Shown here piece by piece: positions 18,927 through 28,290 of a stretch of 53,809 bases of DNA. Positions within the stretch are counted from its first letter, which is position 1, and each line of letters opens with the position of its first letter. The notes under the pieces are model-generated. The model searched no databases, was not told the origin of the DNA, and was given only the letters and a program-made list of their open reading frames with translations. The DNA lies in NCBI GenBank assembly GCA_947566645.1, contig CANOKL010000027.1, positions 1 through 53,809 of the forward strand, read 5' to 3'. This stretch comes from an uncultured Lachnospiraceae bacterium. Lineage in GTDB: Bacteria; Bacillota; Clostridia; Lachnospirales; Lachnospiraceae. The position numbers and the translations under genes are program-made.

Positions 18927-20009
18927 ATGAAGGTATTGGTAATGAATTGCAGTCCCGTAAGAAATGGAGCAACAGCAGAAATTGTTAAAATAGTTACGGA
19001 TTGTTTGGAAAAGAGACATGATGTTAAAAACATATGTATTGACGATTATGATATAAATTTCTGCAAAGGATGCAGGACATGTCATAATACAGCAAAGTGT
19101 GTTCAGAATGACGATGTTGGCAGGATAATCGGGCAATACGAATGGGCTGATATTGTTATATCGGTGTCTCCATCATATTGGGCGGATATACCGGGACAAT
19201 TTAAAGCTTTTATTGACAGATGCACTCCCTGGTGCAATACACATGATCCACATGCCAAAATAAGTAGTGGTAAGAAGGGATATTCCATAGCATTAAGAAC
19301 AGGACCCGGTATGAGGGAATGTGAGAGAATCATTGCAAGTATAGAACATTTCTATGGGCATATGGATATTAAATGCTGCGACAGTCTTGGTTTGTGTTCA
19401 GTGGAATATAAAGAAGATTTGGAATGTAGGAGAGAAGAGATTGTGGAATTCTGCAACAGGTTAGATCAAATGAACCCGGAGCATGTGCCAGATGCAGAAA
19501 TCTGGGATTTGTATAATGAAAATCGGGAACTTATAGGAAAAGACCATGTCAGGGGAGAACAACTTCCGATAGATGGATATCATTTGGTGGTACATGTGTG
19601 GATTCGAAATTCAAAGGGAGATTATCTTATTTCACAGCGTTCTGCAAACAGACCGGCATATCCATTGATGTGGGAATGTGTAGGAGGCTCGGTTGTTAAA
19701 GGCGAGAATAGTTTATTGGGAGCAATCCGGGAAGCCAGGGAAGAAGTGGGTGTTGAGCTGAAGCCGGAAAATGGAAAAGTTCTTTTCACAAAGACAAGAA
19801 AAGTCATAGATGGCAGGATTTATAACGATATTATGGATGTCTGGCTGTTTGAGTATGATGGAGAGGTTGATCTTAGCAACGCAACAACGGATGAAGTGGC
19901 ACAGGCTGTATGGATGAACAGGAGCCAGATTAAAGAATTATTTGATGCAAATATGTTTGTGGATACATTGGGATACTTCTTTACGGAAGTGGACAAAAAA
20001 AGGAGATAA
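18927..20009 (+). CDS. Flavodoxin-like (ISF-type) reductase fused to a Nudix hydrolase
   Basis: 360 residues with GGAGG 7 nt upstream. The N-terminal NAD(P)H:FMN reductase fold (about 1-165) has the phosphate loop NCSPVRNGAT and CX2CX2CX5C in CKGCRTCHNTAKC, the cluster motif of iron-sulfur flavoproteins. The C-terminal Nudix domain (about 200-350) has a complete Nudix box: GGSVVKGE, then REAREEVGVEL. The Nudix part resembles IDI-like hydrolases (YPLMWE near its start). The two domains are normally separate proteins. The substrate is not evident. It stands alone between the island and the galactoside locus, and ends before a strong shared terminator. Confidence 0.88.
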   Translation: MKVLVMNCSPVRNGATAEIVKIVTDCLEKRHDVKNICIDDYDINFCKGCRTCHNTAKCVQNDDVGRIIGQYEWADIVISVSPSYWADIPGQFKAFIDRCTPWCNTHDPHAKISSGKKGYSIALRTGPGMRECERIIASIEHFYGHMDIKCCDSLGLCSVEYKEDLECRREEIVEFCNRLDQMNPEHVPDAEIWDLYNENRELIGKDHVRGEQLPIDGYHLVVHVWIRNSKGDYLISQRSANRPAYPLMWECVGGSVVKGENSLLGAIREAREEVGVELKPENGKVLFTKTRKVIDGRIYNDIMDVWLFEYDGEVDLSNATTDEVAQAVWMNRSQIKELFDANMFVDTLGYFFTEVDKKRR

Positions 20010-20056
20010 ATCTGCTTTCCCGATAGCATATATGTAAAAGCAGGGATGTAGCCCGG

Positions 20057-20103
20057 AGGGTTTTGTGATATAGGAAACTTCGTTCCCGATATCACAAAAC
20101 CCT
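20057..20103. terminator. Bidirectional terminator
   Basis: AGGGTTTTGTGATAT (20057-20071) pairs with ATATCACAAAACCCT (20089-20103) and an inner GGAA/TTCC pair closes a short loop. It separates the convergent Nudix-fusion gene and AraC gene and ends 3 nt before the AraC stop codon's complement. Confidence 0.88.
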
Positions 20104-20106
20104 GTA

Positions 20107-20961
20107 TTAATTAAGCGGCCCCGAATAATGCCTCGACCGGTATTCCCTCGGCGACACGCCGTACACTGATTTGAAGGCCCTCGAAAAATGTAGCTGGTTC
20201 GGATATCCCACTGCATTTCCGATATCCTTAATGGACAGCTTTGTTGCCGTCAGAAGCTGGACAGCCTTCTTCATCCGGAAATTAATCAGGAACTCCTGGG
20301 GGCTTGTGCCAAGATTTTCCCGGAAAATCTTCCCAAGGTAATTACGGTGGATTTTACAGGAGTCTGCGATATCCGCAACCGAGATATCGGTGTGGAAATG
20401 CTGGTCAATAAAGGTCATGGCCCATTCCAGATAGTACCGGCTCATTCCCTCGGTTTTTGGGGTAGTTCTTGTCTTGGAGGAGCGCATCAGGCAGTCCAGA
20501 AACATATATAGATAGGACATCAGGTGAAAGGGCGTCTCATCCCTGTGGTGACAGATGTACAGCATACTGTCTTTCATCCTGGCGGACAATGCCTGATCCG
20601 TGGAGTGATAGACAGGCTGGTCAGCAGTAAGGCCTGCCAGCAGCATTGCCTCTTTTGCGTGCATGCCGTCAAACTCAATCCAGGTATATTCCCAGGGGCG
20701 GGCTTCGTCTGCAGTATAGGTGGTAATCTGCTCCGGCACAATCAGGAACCCCTCTCCGCTGCGGATATAATAAGTATGGTCGCAGCCCTCTGCATCTGTT
20801 GCCTGCAGTTTTCCAGTGCCGGATATGACATAATGGAAGAGATAATGAGACCGCACATGAGGCCCGAAAGAGGACAGAGGGTCATTCTGTGCATAGCCGA
20901 ACTGATACATACATAAGTCTATAAAATTCTGATTCTGAAATACATGAAAGATATCATTCAT
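20107..20961 (-). CDS. AraC-family regulator of the alpha-galactoside operon (MsmR-like)
   Basis: About 284 residues. The start at 20961 is chosen because AGGGGG precedes it; an earlier in-frame start at 21012 lacks a site. An N-terminal cupin-like sugar-sensing domain (YVISGTGKL..., then EGFLIVPEQITTYTAD) is followed by a C-terminal AraC domain (DIADSCKIHRNYLGKIF, then IGNAVGYPNQLHFSRAFK). It is divergent from the binding protein, permease and GH36 genes, which fits an activator that responds to raffinose or melibiose-type sugars. Confidence 0.9.
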   Translation of the reverse strand: MNDIFHVFQNQNFIDLCMYQFGYAQNDPLSSFGPHVRSHYLFHYVISGTGKLQATDAEGCDHTYYIRSGEGFLIVPEQITTYTADEARPWEYTWIEFDGMHAKEAMLLAGLTADQPVYHSTDQALSARMKDSMLYICHHRDETPFHLMSYLYMFLDCLMRSSKTRTTPKTEGMSRYYLEWAMTFIDQHFHTDISVADIADSCKIHRNYLGKIFRENLGTSPQEFLINFRMKKAVQLLTATKLSIKDIGNAVGYPNQLHFSRAFKSVYGVSPREYRSRHYSGPLN

Positions 20962-21221
20962 AATGAAAAACCCCCTTTTTCTTATTTTAAATAGAAATAT
21001 ACCAAAATGCAAACAGAATTATTCAAATTCAACAGAAAGGTTTCATTATGGTATATAACAGGATTACACAGGCTATTTCAATAGAAGAAGAACATAGCTA
21101 TAATATGTATAGTCCAACAAAAGGACGTGATTCAGATAAATTCGGCCGGTTTATTTGAGAGAAGTGATTATGGTATATTTGTATCCTGGCGGAAAGCCGC
21201 AGTGTTACTGTGTGCACAAAA

Positions 21222-21249
21222 CTTTACATTCTTTGTGAAGTCTGTAAAG
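21222..21249 (+). promoter_or_regulatory. Inverted repeat in the divergent promoter region
   Basis: CTTTACA (21222-21228) and TGTAAAG (21243-21249) are perfect inverted arms about 57 nt before the binding-protein ATG. A TATAAT lies further upstream at 21099-21104 with a weak TTTCAA 17 nt before it. The repeat is a candidate operator, but AraC proteins usually bind direct repeats, so the binder is uncertain. Confidence 0.4.
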
Positions 21250-21305
21250 GTAATCCAGGAGTGGACAGTAAAGAATATCTAAAAAAATAAACGGGAGGAA
21301 TCTAT

Positions 21306-22583
21306 ATGAACAAATGGTTAAAAAAAGGAATCGCTGTAACGCTTGCAGGAGCCATGGTTCTAGGGCTTGCAGCATGCGGAGCGAAGGGAGAAGGAGGCTC
21401 TTCAGACGGTCATTTAGTATTTCAGATATGGGACCAGGGGCAGAAGGACGGAATGGAGTCTATGGCAGAGGCGTATATGAAGGAGCATGAGGATGTCACC
21501 ATCGAGGTGCAGGCAGTTGGCTGGGATGAATACTGGACAAAGCTCGAAGCATCAGCTACAAGCAATTCTATGCCGGATATATTCTGGATGCACTCCAATC
21601 AGATTTATAAATATGCAGATAACGGCATTCTTGCAGACTGTTCAGATATTGTAAATGCATCCGGCTACTCAGAAGTATCTGTGGCCAATGCGACGGGAAG
21701 CGACGGAAAGCTTTACGGCGTTCCGAAGGACAAGGATATTGTAGGGCTTCTTTATAATAAGGAATTATTCGATGCAGCCCAGGTATCCTATCCGGATGAC
21801 ACCTGGACATGGGACGATTTGGAAAATGCTTCAAAGCAGATTTACGAAAAGACAGGGAAATATGGCTATATGGCATACTCCCATGATCAGATTGGGTACT
21901 GGAACTTCGTATATCAGAATGGCGGAAAGATCCTGAATGACGACGGTACAGAGGCAGAGTATACAGAAAAAGCCACAGCTGACGCAATAAAATATTATGT
22001 GGAGCTTCAGAAAAATGACTGGTGTCCCACACAGGAGCAGTTTGCGAATACAGGGGCAGCCGAGATGTTCTTTTCCGGGGAAGGAGCCATGTATTTTGCA
22101 GGGAACTGGGATCTGATCAATCTGTGTACAACCTATGAGGATATGAATGGAAAATGGGATGTAGCCGTACTTCCAAAATGTCCGGATCCGGCAGCAGGGG
22201 AGGGCCGTGCCTCAATTTCCAACAGTGTCTCCTACGCAACAGCAGCAAAGGGCAAGAATAAAGAGCTGGCAATGGATTTCCTGAAATTCCTAGGCTCAGA
22301 GGAAGCACAGAAGATCCAGGGCGAATCCGGTGCTGCAATTCCGGCATACAATGGCCTTGAGGACGCATGGGTCCAGAGCTTCGCAGATAAGGGATATGAG
22401 CTTACCCTTGAAAATCTGATCGGAGAATTTGACTATAGCGTGAAATATGTAAATAATCCATCCAGACCATCCTGGGAGCCAAAGGTCGAGCAGACCATGC
22501 TTGATATCTACGCGGGAACCGTGACGGTAGACGAAGGAATTGAAAAGATGCAGTCCCTTGTAACCGAGGCAATGAAAGAGTAA
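21306..22583 (+). CDS. Alpha-galactoside ABC binding lipoprotein (MsmE-like)
   Basis: 425 residues; GGGAGGA just upstream. The lipoprotein signal ends in LGLAAC (Cys24). Family-1 binding fold with AVGWDEYWTKLEASATS and the FSGEGAMYFAGNWDL segment. It leads an operon with two permeases and a GH36 alpha-galactosidase, so the ligand is probably raffinose, stachyose or melibiose (inference from GH36). Confidence 0.9.
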   Translation: MNKWLKKGIAVTLAGAMVLGLAACGAKGEGGSSDGHLVFQIWDQGQKDGMESMAEAYMKEHEDVTIEVQAVGWDEYWTKLEASATSNSMPDIFWMHSNQIYKYADNGILADCSDIVNASGYSEVSVANATGSDGKLYGVPKDKDIVGLLYNKELFDAAQVSYPDDTWTWDDLENASKQIYEKTGKYGYMAYSHDQIGYWNFVYQNGGKILNDDGTEAEYTEKATADAIKYYVELQKNDWCPTQEQFANTGAAEMFFSGEGAMYFAGNWDLINLCTTYEDMNGKWDVAVLPKCPDPAAGEGRASISNSVSYATAAKGKNKELAMDFLKFLGSEEAQKIQGESGAAIPAYNGLEDAWVQSFADKGYELTLENLIGEFDYSVKYVNNPSRPSWEPKVEQTMLDIYAGTVTVDEGIEKMQSLVTEAMKE

Positions 22584-22592
22584 AATGCAGTG

Positions 22593-22618
22593 ACTGGGAA
22601 GGTATTGACACTCCCAGT
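22593..22618 (+). promoter_or_regulatory. Intra-operon hairpin after the binding-protein gene
   Basis: ACTGGGA (22593-22599) pairs with TCCCAGT (22612-22618) across a 12-nt loop, with no T run. It is in the same position as the hairpin at 7098 in the glucan operon. Confidence 0.5.
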
Positions 22619-22705
22619 GCCAGGGCAATTTTAAATGGATGTCTGCAGGCAGCTGGGAGAGTACCAGACAGTTATAACACACAACATATAATGGGGGAAT
22701 TTCTC

Positions 22706-23590
22706 ATGAAGAAAAAGAAAAAAGGGCTGAACCAGGATAATAAATGGGGCTATCTCATGGTAGCGCCCACCATTATCGGTCTTCTCGTCCTCAATGTGTA
22801 TCCATTTATTGATACAATTATCTTAAGCTTTTCGTCAGCCAAAGTATTTGGCGGACGTGAATTTGCAGGACTTTCAAACTATACGAAGATGTTCTCAGAC
22901 GCAGAATTCTGGCGGGCAACCTGGAATACAGTCTTATTCTGTATTCTTACCGTGCCGGTAGGCGTGCTTCTGGCACTCGTAATTGCCATCCTGCTGAATG
23001 CAAAAATAAAGGGAAAGGTAGCGTTCCGGGCAATCTTCTTCCTGCCCATGGTCGTAGCCCCGGCGGCAGTAGCCATGGTATGGAAATGGATGTTCAACGC
23101 AGAATACGGAATTATCAATACCGTATTCCACACGAAAATTGACTGGATTACCAACCCCAATGTAGTAATTATCACTGTGGCAATCGTAGCAATATGGAGC
23201 GCCCTGGGATACGACGCGGTACTGCTCTTGTCCGGAATACAGAACATTTCCAAAAGCTATTATGAGGCGGCAAGTCTTGACGGCTGCACAAAGCTTCAGC
23301 AGTTCCGGTACATAACCCTGCCGATGGTCTCACCAACCCTGTTCGTGGTGCTGATCATGAGACTTATGGCATCTTTGAAGGTCTACGACCTTTTGTACAT
23401 GATGGTAGGAGAAGGCAATCCGGCACTCAGCAAGGCACAGTCACTGATCTATCTGTTTTACCGCGAATCCTTCATTTCCGGAAACAGAGGCTATGCATCT
23501 GCCATCGTAATCTGGACTGTCCTTCTGATCGGCATCATCACGGCAGTTCAGTTTATCGGACAGAAAAAATGGGTGAACTACGAAGTATAG
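22706..23590 (+). CDS. Sugar ABC permease, MsmF/MalF type
   Basis: About 294 residues. The ATG at 22706 is preferred to one at 22691 because GGGGGA lies between them at proper spacing. Six membrane segments. EAA loop YEAASLDGCTKLQQFRYITL. It pairs with the next permease, which begins 13 nt later. No ATPase gene is linked. Confidence 0.92.
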   Translation: MKKKKKGLNQDNKWGYLMVAPTIIGLLVLNVYPFIDTIILSFSSAKVFGGREFAGLSNYTKMFSDAEFWRATWNTVLFCILTVPVGVLLALVIAILLNAKIKGKVAFRAIFFLPMVVAPAAVAMVWKWMFNAEYGIINTVFHTKIDWITNPNVVIITVAIVAIWSALGYDAVLLLSGIQNISKSYYEAASLDGCTKLQQFRYITLPMVSPTLFVVLIMRLMASLKVYDLLYMMVGEGNPALSKAQSLIYLFYRESFISGNRGYASAIVIWTVLLIGIITAVQFIGQKKWVNYEV

Positions 23591-23603
23591 GAGGTGGAAG
23601 TAC

Positions 23604-24428
23604 ATGAAACAGAAGAAAAATATGACAACACTGCTTACATATCTTGCATTAATCATTGGCTCAATCATAATGATTTTCCCGTTTGTATGGATGCTTCTCA
23701 CTTCCTTTAAGACAAACGCGGAGGTCATGCAGATACCGCCAACAATCCTGCCTGCAGAGTGGAACCTGAGTTCCTTTTCCAAAGTAGTAGACCTTCTTCC
23801 CTTTGGAAACCTTTACCTGAATACAGCGCTGATGATCTTCCTGCGCGTCCTATGTGCGGTCGTGTTCTGCTCCATGGCGGGCTATGCATTCGCAAAGCTG
23901 AACTTTAAAGGGAAAAATGCTCTATTTACACTGATTATCGTACAGCAGATGATACCAGGCCAGATCTTCATCATTCCGCAATATCAGATGATCGCGAAGC
24001 TTGGAATGACAGACACCATATTCTCACTGGTCTTCCCGGGAATCGTAAGCGCCTTCGGAACCTTTTTCCTAAGGCAGGCATACATGGGAATCCCGGATGA
24101 GGTGGCAGAAGCGGCATACCTTGATGGCTGCACAAGATGGCAGACATTCACCAAAATCATGTTCCCGCTGACCAAATCATCCGTTGCAGCACTTTCTGTC
24201 TTTACGGCAGTGTTCGCCTATACAGACCTTATGTGGCCATTAGTAGCAAATACAAACATTAACTCAACCACATTATCCGCAGGACTGTCAAGCCTCAACG
24301 GTCAGTTCAGCACAAATTACCCGGTGCTGATGGCAGGCTCGCTCCTGGCAATGCTCCCGATGGTAGTACTCTATCTGTGCTTCCAAAAGCACTTCATCGA
24401 AGGCGTAGCCATGACAGGCGGAAAATAG
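23604..24428 (+). CDS. Sugar ABC permease, MsmG/MalG type
   Basis: 274 residues with AGGAGG 9 nt before the ATG. Six membrane segments. EAA loop VAEAAYLDGCTRWQTFTKIM. The C terminus FIEGVAMTGGK is typical of MalG-like proteins. After its stop a nested family A palindrome precedes the GH36 gene, so that gene may be transcribed less. Confidence 0.92.
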   Translation: MKQKKNMTTLLTYLALIIGSIIMIFPFVWMLLTSFKTNAEVMQIPPTILPAEWNLSSFSKVVDLLPFGNLYLNTALMIFLRVLCAVVFCSMAGYAFAKLNFKGKNALFTLIIVQQMIPGQIFIIPQYQMIAKLGMTDTIFSLVFPGIVSAFGTFFLRQAYMGIPDEVAEAAYLDGCTRWQTFTKIMFPLTKSSVAALSVFTAVFAYTDLMWPLVANTNINSTTLSAGLSSLNGQFSTNYPVLMAGSLLAMLPMVVLYLCFQKHFIEGVAMTGGK

Positions 24429-24452
24429 AATTGTTTTAAAATAGACAATCTC

Positions 24453-24537
24453 AATTGGGGACAGGGTATTTTTCAGTTGGGGACGGGGTATTTTTAAAAA
24501 TACCCCGTCCCCAATTGAAAATACCCTGTCCCCAATT
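24453..24537. repeat. Nested family A palindrome, copy 2
   Basis: An inner full copy (24477-24514, TTGGGGACGGGGTATTTTT and complement) lies within an outer pair of arms (AATTGGGGACAGGGTATTTT at 24453 and its complement ending 24537). The outer arms carry ACAGGG instead of ACGGGG, so both sides changed together. The whole folds into one long rod between the permease and GH36 genes. Confidence 0.93.
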
Positions 24538-24564
24538 CAATTTACGGAAAGGAAGTAAAAAATT

Positions 24565-26739
24565 ATGGAATTAATATCTTTACACACGAAGAATACAACA
24601 TACCAGATGGGAATTTCAAAAAACGGTTTTCTGCTGCATCTATATTATGGACCGAAGATTTCCTGTGATGCGGATTATCTCGTGCAGTATTATGAAAGGG
24701 GATTTGGCAGCAATCCTTATGATGTGGGGGATGACCGGACGTTTTCCACGGATATTCTCCCCCAGGAGTATCCTTCATACGGAAACGGGGATTTTCGGAG
24801 CCCGGCGGTGAATATCCGGAATAACCAGGGGGTATTCGGAGTTGATCTCCGCTATCAGTCTCATAGATTTCTGGAGGGGAAATACCGGATTCCGGGTCTC
24901 CCGGCGGTGTATGCTAAGGAGAGTGAGGCGCAGACACTGGAAATTGTGCTGAGAGACCAGGCATTTGATGTGGAGGTGGTTCTGAGATACGGGGTGCTGC
25001 TGGAGCTGGATGTGATTACGCGCAGTGCAGTGATCCAAAATTGCGGGAGGGAAGACCTCTATATCGGAAAGTGCTTTAGCGCGGCTCTGGATTTTGTGCA
25101 GGGAGATTTTGAGCTGCTGCATTTCTATGGCCGTCATGCGATGGAGCGGATCATGGAGAGGATTCCGGTGGTTCATGGAAAGCAGTGCTTTGAAAGCCGC
25201 AGAGGGATGTCCGGGCATCAGCAGAACCCCTTTTTTATACTGGCGGACAGGGAAACAACAGAGGACCATGGGGTCTGCTATGGAATCTCCCTGCTTTACA
25301 GTGGGAATTTTAAGCTTGAGGCTGAGAAAGACCAGGTAAATCAGACGAGAATACAGATGGGCCTTTCTGATGAAATGTTAGATTATCCCCTTGCTCCAGG
25401 GGAGAACTTTTATACACCAGAGGCAGCGCTTGCCTGTACGGCAGAAGGCCTTGCTGATTTATCCCATATTTTTCACAGACTGATCCGGCATCATGTCTGC
25501 CGGGGAATCTATAAGACTGCAAGAAGACCTGTTCTTATTAATAACTGGGAAGCAACTTATATGCAATTTGACGGGGCGAAGCTTCTTTCTATTGCAAGGC
25601 AGGCAGCGGAGCTGGGCGTGGAAATGTTTGTGCTGGATGACGGGTGGTTCGGGAACAGGGATACGGATGACCGGGCTCTCGGTGACTGGTATGTAAATGA
25701 GGAAAAGCTTGGCGGGACACTCGGGGAGCTTGTGCAGCAGATAAATGGCATGGGGATGAAATTTGGCATCTGGATTGAGCCGGAGATGGTGAATGAGGAC
25801 AGTGATCTGTACCGGAGACATCCGGACTGGGCTTACGTGATTCCGGGAAGGAAGCCTGCCAGGTGCAGAAACCAGCTTGTACTGGATTTTTCCAGGAAAG
25901 AGGTTGTGGATTATGTCTTCGGGCAGATTTCCAGTCTCATTGATTCGGCAAATATAGAATATATCAAAATGGATATGAACCGGAGTATCTGTGATGTGTA
26001 TACTGCGGTCGGGGGCTGTCAGAATTATGGTAAAATCATGTATGAGTATGTGCTGGGAGTCTATGATTTCCTGGAGAGGCTGATTCAGAAATATCCGAAG
26101 CTTCTGATCGAAGGCTGCGCAGGAGGAGGGGGACGTTTCGATGCCGGGATGCTTTATTATACACCCCAGATCTGGTGCAGTGATAATACGGATGCAATTG
26201 AGAGAATTCAGATCCAGCATGGGACATCCTTTGGGTACCCGGTTTCAGCCGTGGGCTCACATGTGTCGGCCTCGCCGAATCATCAGACCGGAAGAGCTGC
26301 GGATATTCAGACAAGAGGCGTGGTTGCAATGGCGGGAAGCTTCGGGTATGAGCTGGATCTGAGCCTGATTTCGGATGAGGAAAAGGCGGCTGTAAAGAAA
26401 CAGATTGCTTTTTATCAAAGGCACTGGAATCTGATTCAGAACGGTGAGTATTACAGGCTTCATTCCCCTGGAAAGGATAGGGATATTGCGGCGTGGAATT
26501 TCGTATCGGAGGATAAGGAGGAGGCATTGCTGAATATCATTTCCCTTTCCACTCATGCCAACGCTCCTGTCTCTTATGTAAAATGTAAGGGACTTGATCC
26601 AAAGAAAAAATATTACTGTGAGGAGGATGGGAGAGTCTATGACGGAAGTATTCTGAGCCACATTGGAATTCCGGTGCCAGATGTGCAGGGAGAATATAAG
26701 GCATGGCAGTATTATTTTCATGTGTGCGCAACGGACTAA
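24565..26739 (+). CDS. Alpha-galactosidase, GH36
   Basis: 724 residues, the normal size for bacterial GH36 tetramer subunits; GGAAAGGAAG upstream. The N-terminal beta-sandwich has NWEATYMQFDGAKLL at the start of the barrel, then VLDDGWFGNRD, IWIEPEMVNEDSDL, the nucleophile region YIKMDMNRSICD and the acid/base region WCSDNTDAIERI. No signal peptide, so it cleaves imported alpha-galactosides in the cytoplasm to galactose and sucrose or glucose. KMDMNR replaces the more common KWDMNR; both keep the Asp nucleophile. Confidence 0.95.
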   Translation: MELISLHTKNTTYQMGISKNGFLLHLYYGPKISCDADYLVQYYERGFGSNPYDVGDDRTFSTDILPQEYPSYGNGDFRSPAVNIRNNQGVFGVDLRYQSHRFLEGKYRIPGLPAVYAKESEAQTLEIVLRDQAFDVEVVLRYGVLLELDVITRSAVIQNCGREDLYIGKCFSAALDFVQGDFELLHFYGRHAMERIMERIPVVHGKQCFESRRGMSGHQQNPFFILADRETTEDHGVCYGISLLYSGNFKLEAEKDQVNQTRIQMGLSDEMLDYPLAPGENFYTPEAALACTAEGLADLSHIFHRLIRHHVCRGIYKTARRPVLINNWEATYMQFDGAKLLSIARQAAELGVEMFVLDDGWFGNRDTDDRALGDWYVNEEKLGGTLGELVQQINGMGMKFGIWIEPEMVNEDSDLYRRHPDWAYVIPGRKPARCRNQLVLDFSRKEVVDYVFGQISSLIDSANIEYIKMDMNRSICDVYTAVGGCQNYGKIMYEYVLGVYDFLERLIQKYPKLLIEGCAGGGGRFDAGMLYYTPQIWCSDNTDAIERIQIQHGTSFGYPVSAVGSHVSASPNHQTGRAADIQTRGVVAMAGSFGYELDLSLISDEEKAAVKKQIAFYQRHWNLIQNGEYYRLHSPGKDRDIAAWNFVSEDKEEALLNIISLSTHANAPVSYVKCKGLDPKKKYYCEEDGRVYDGSILSHIGIPVPDVQGEYKAWQYYFHVCATD

Positions 26740-26848
26740 CCGGAATGGAGCCTGGTAGTCTGATTCAGAACGGGGCGCAGGAAAAAGACTCAGGAATGCA
26801 AAAATCCATCGAAGGACATCGACGAAGCACGGCACAGACATCACAAAT

Positions 26849-26876
26849 GGAGCTTCGTATATAATTGCGAAGCTCC
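26849..26876. terminator. Terminator between GH36 and the Rpn gene
   Basis: GGAGCTTCG (26849-26857) and CGAAGCTCC (26868-26876) form a 9-bp perfect stem. It serves the convergent GH36 and Rpn genes. Confidence 0.75.
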
Positions 26877-26916
26877 TGTACAATCAGTTTGAATCTGACA
26901 GAATCACCCGATCCCC

Positions 26917-27978
26917 CTAATTTCTCTGCAGCCCTGCAATGATAGCCTGCAGCTTTTCAATTTCCTGTTCCTTCTTGTCTAACTCCTGTTCCTTCTTATC
27001 TAACTCCTGTTGCTGCTGTGACACCTTCTTCTCTGCTGTCTCAGCTCTCTTCTCCGCCTCCTTCCTCTCCTGCTTTTCTTCATCAATCATATACCATACT
27101 GTATTCCTGTCCATAATTCTCAGTGCATCCGAAAACATCCTGACCGCCTCCTCCGGGTGATATCTGAATTCATTAATCTCCCTGTACAGATCCGCGAACC
27201 ATGGATAGCTTTCGATTACCTTATAGATATGCTCCACCTTGTCCGATCCGATGAAGTACAGCCATGCTTCCAGTTCGCTGATCTGCGTCCCTTTTCTTTT
27301 ATTATCCATGATATCCAGAAAATTATCAAGTGCTATGTAACACATTCTCTCTAAATGCCCTGGTTTTATTCCTGTATCATACTCATATTTCCCACGGTGG
27401 ATGTACTGTTCCGACATTTTCCTAAACTCCCTGGTGCTGTTTTCCATAATGACTATTGTGTATACCTTCTTCATATCCCGGTAAGTAAAACGGTCTCCCT
27501 TTATGCCTTTCACGCGCTCGTACTGCCGCATCACCATATCTGAGGAATAGCAGGATGCCCTCTGCCCCGGGAAGAGGTAGCCGATCTTCTGAATCTCCAC
27601 ATCCGCCAGCTCCCCGGTCGCAAATTCCACCAGGACATCCAGAATCATAAGAGAGCCCGTGTCCGTGATTCTCTGACGTTCATTCGGCAGCAGCCTCTTT
27701 ACCTCCAGGGGATGTCCCAGAATCTCTGACAGAAATCTTGAGAGCCTTTCCGGGTAAATCTCTGCATTAAAAAGCTTCTTAAAAAATGGATCATAGGTCA
27801 TCTTCACACCCCGCACTCCCATGCAGAATTCCACAAATCTTTCCTGGAACTCCTCGTCAAGCCTCAAAAAGGCATCATGGGTGACCGGGTTTCCATAAAT
27901 CTCCGTAAGTACCTCGCTCCGGGTTCTCACATTGTCAAAAATTCCCGGATGCCTTTTCTCCTGTACTGCATCTGCCAT
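26917..27978 (-). CDS. Rpn-family PD-(D/E)XK nuclease, copy 1
   Basis: 353 residues. The ATG at 27978 follows AAGGGAG; a TTG two codons earlier lacks its own site. The core of the PDDEXK_2 / recombination-promoting nuclease family has MTYDPFFKKLFN, DVLVEFATGELADVEIQKIG (catalytic Asp, Glu and Gln-Lys) and FPGQRASCYSSDMVMRQ. The C-terminal coiled coil ends in a duplicated ELDKKEQ heptad. It is almost identical to the inverted copy at 50538. Family members promote RecA-independent recombination and are often multicopy. Confidence 0.88.
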   Translation of the reverse strand: MADAVQEKRHPGIFDNVRTRSEVLTEIYGNPVTHDAFLRLDEEFQERFVEFCMGVRGVKMTYDPFFKKLFNAEIYPERLSRFLSEILGHPLEVKRLLPNERQRITDTGSLMILDVLVEFATGELADVEIQKIGYLFPGQRASCYSSDMVMRQYERVKGIKGDRFTYRDMKKVYTIVIMENSTREFRKMSEQYIHRGKYEYDTGIKPGHLERMCYIALDNFLDIMDNKRKGTQISELEAWLYFIGSDKVEHIYKVIESYPWFADLYREINEFRYHPEEAVRMFSDALRIMDRNTVWYMIDEEKQERKEAEKRAETAEKKVSQQQQELDKKEQELDKKEQEIEKLQAIIAGLQRN

Positions 27979-28077
27979 ACGCAACTACTCCCTTCTTTCC
28001 TTTTTCTGTAAAGGTTTTTTAACTGTAACTGCTCCGCAACTTCACAGTTACATGCAATTCCCTGTTACATCTTTTCT

Positions 28078-28190
28078 TCTCGCTGTTATCGGTGTTTTTC
28101 CTCGATCTGAAGCATCCGAATTCGTGACGCTTAAAAAGCTTAGATTCCTGCGGCAGTCAGAATGCTGCCGTTCCTGTTCTTACAGATACC
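28078..28190 (-). repeat. Conserved leader of the Rpn gene, copy 1
   Basis: About 110 bp, read on the minus strand, that match the region before the second Rpn gene (50330-50447). Shared blocks include AAGCTTTTTAAGCGTCACGA, ATTCGGAT and TTCAGATCGA, plus a GGCAGC...CTGACTGCC hairpin. Between it and the ATG the two copies differ, so it is more conserved than ordinary spacer and may be a regulatory leader or element end. Confidence 0.75.
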
Positions 28191-28290
28191 TAAAAATTGC
28201 TGCTTGTATTATATGATGGAAATAGAATATCATTTTTTTATAATCAATGCAATATAAAATCCCAGATTAAGAATTAATTAAGGACTACTG

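Noticed and set aside
25459..26220. A 253-codon minus-strand frame within the GH36 gene
   Set aside because: It lies fully opposite a clear alpha-galactosidase and has no family features.
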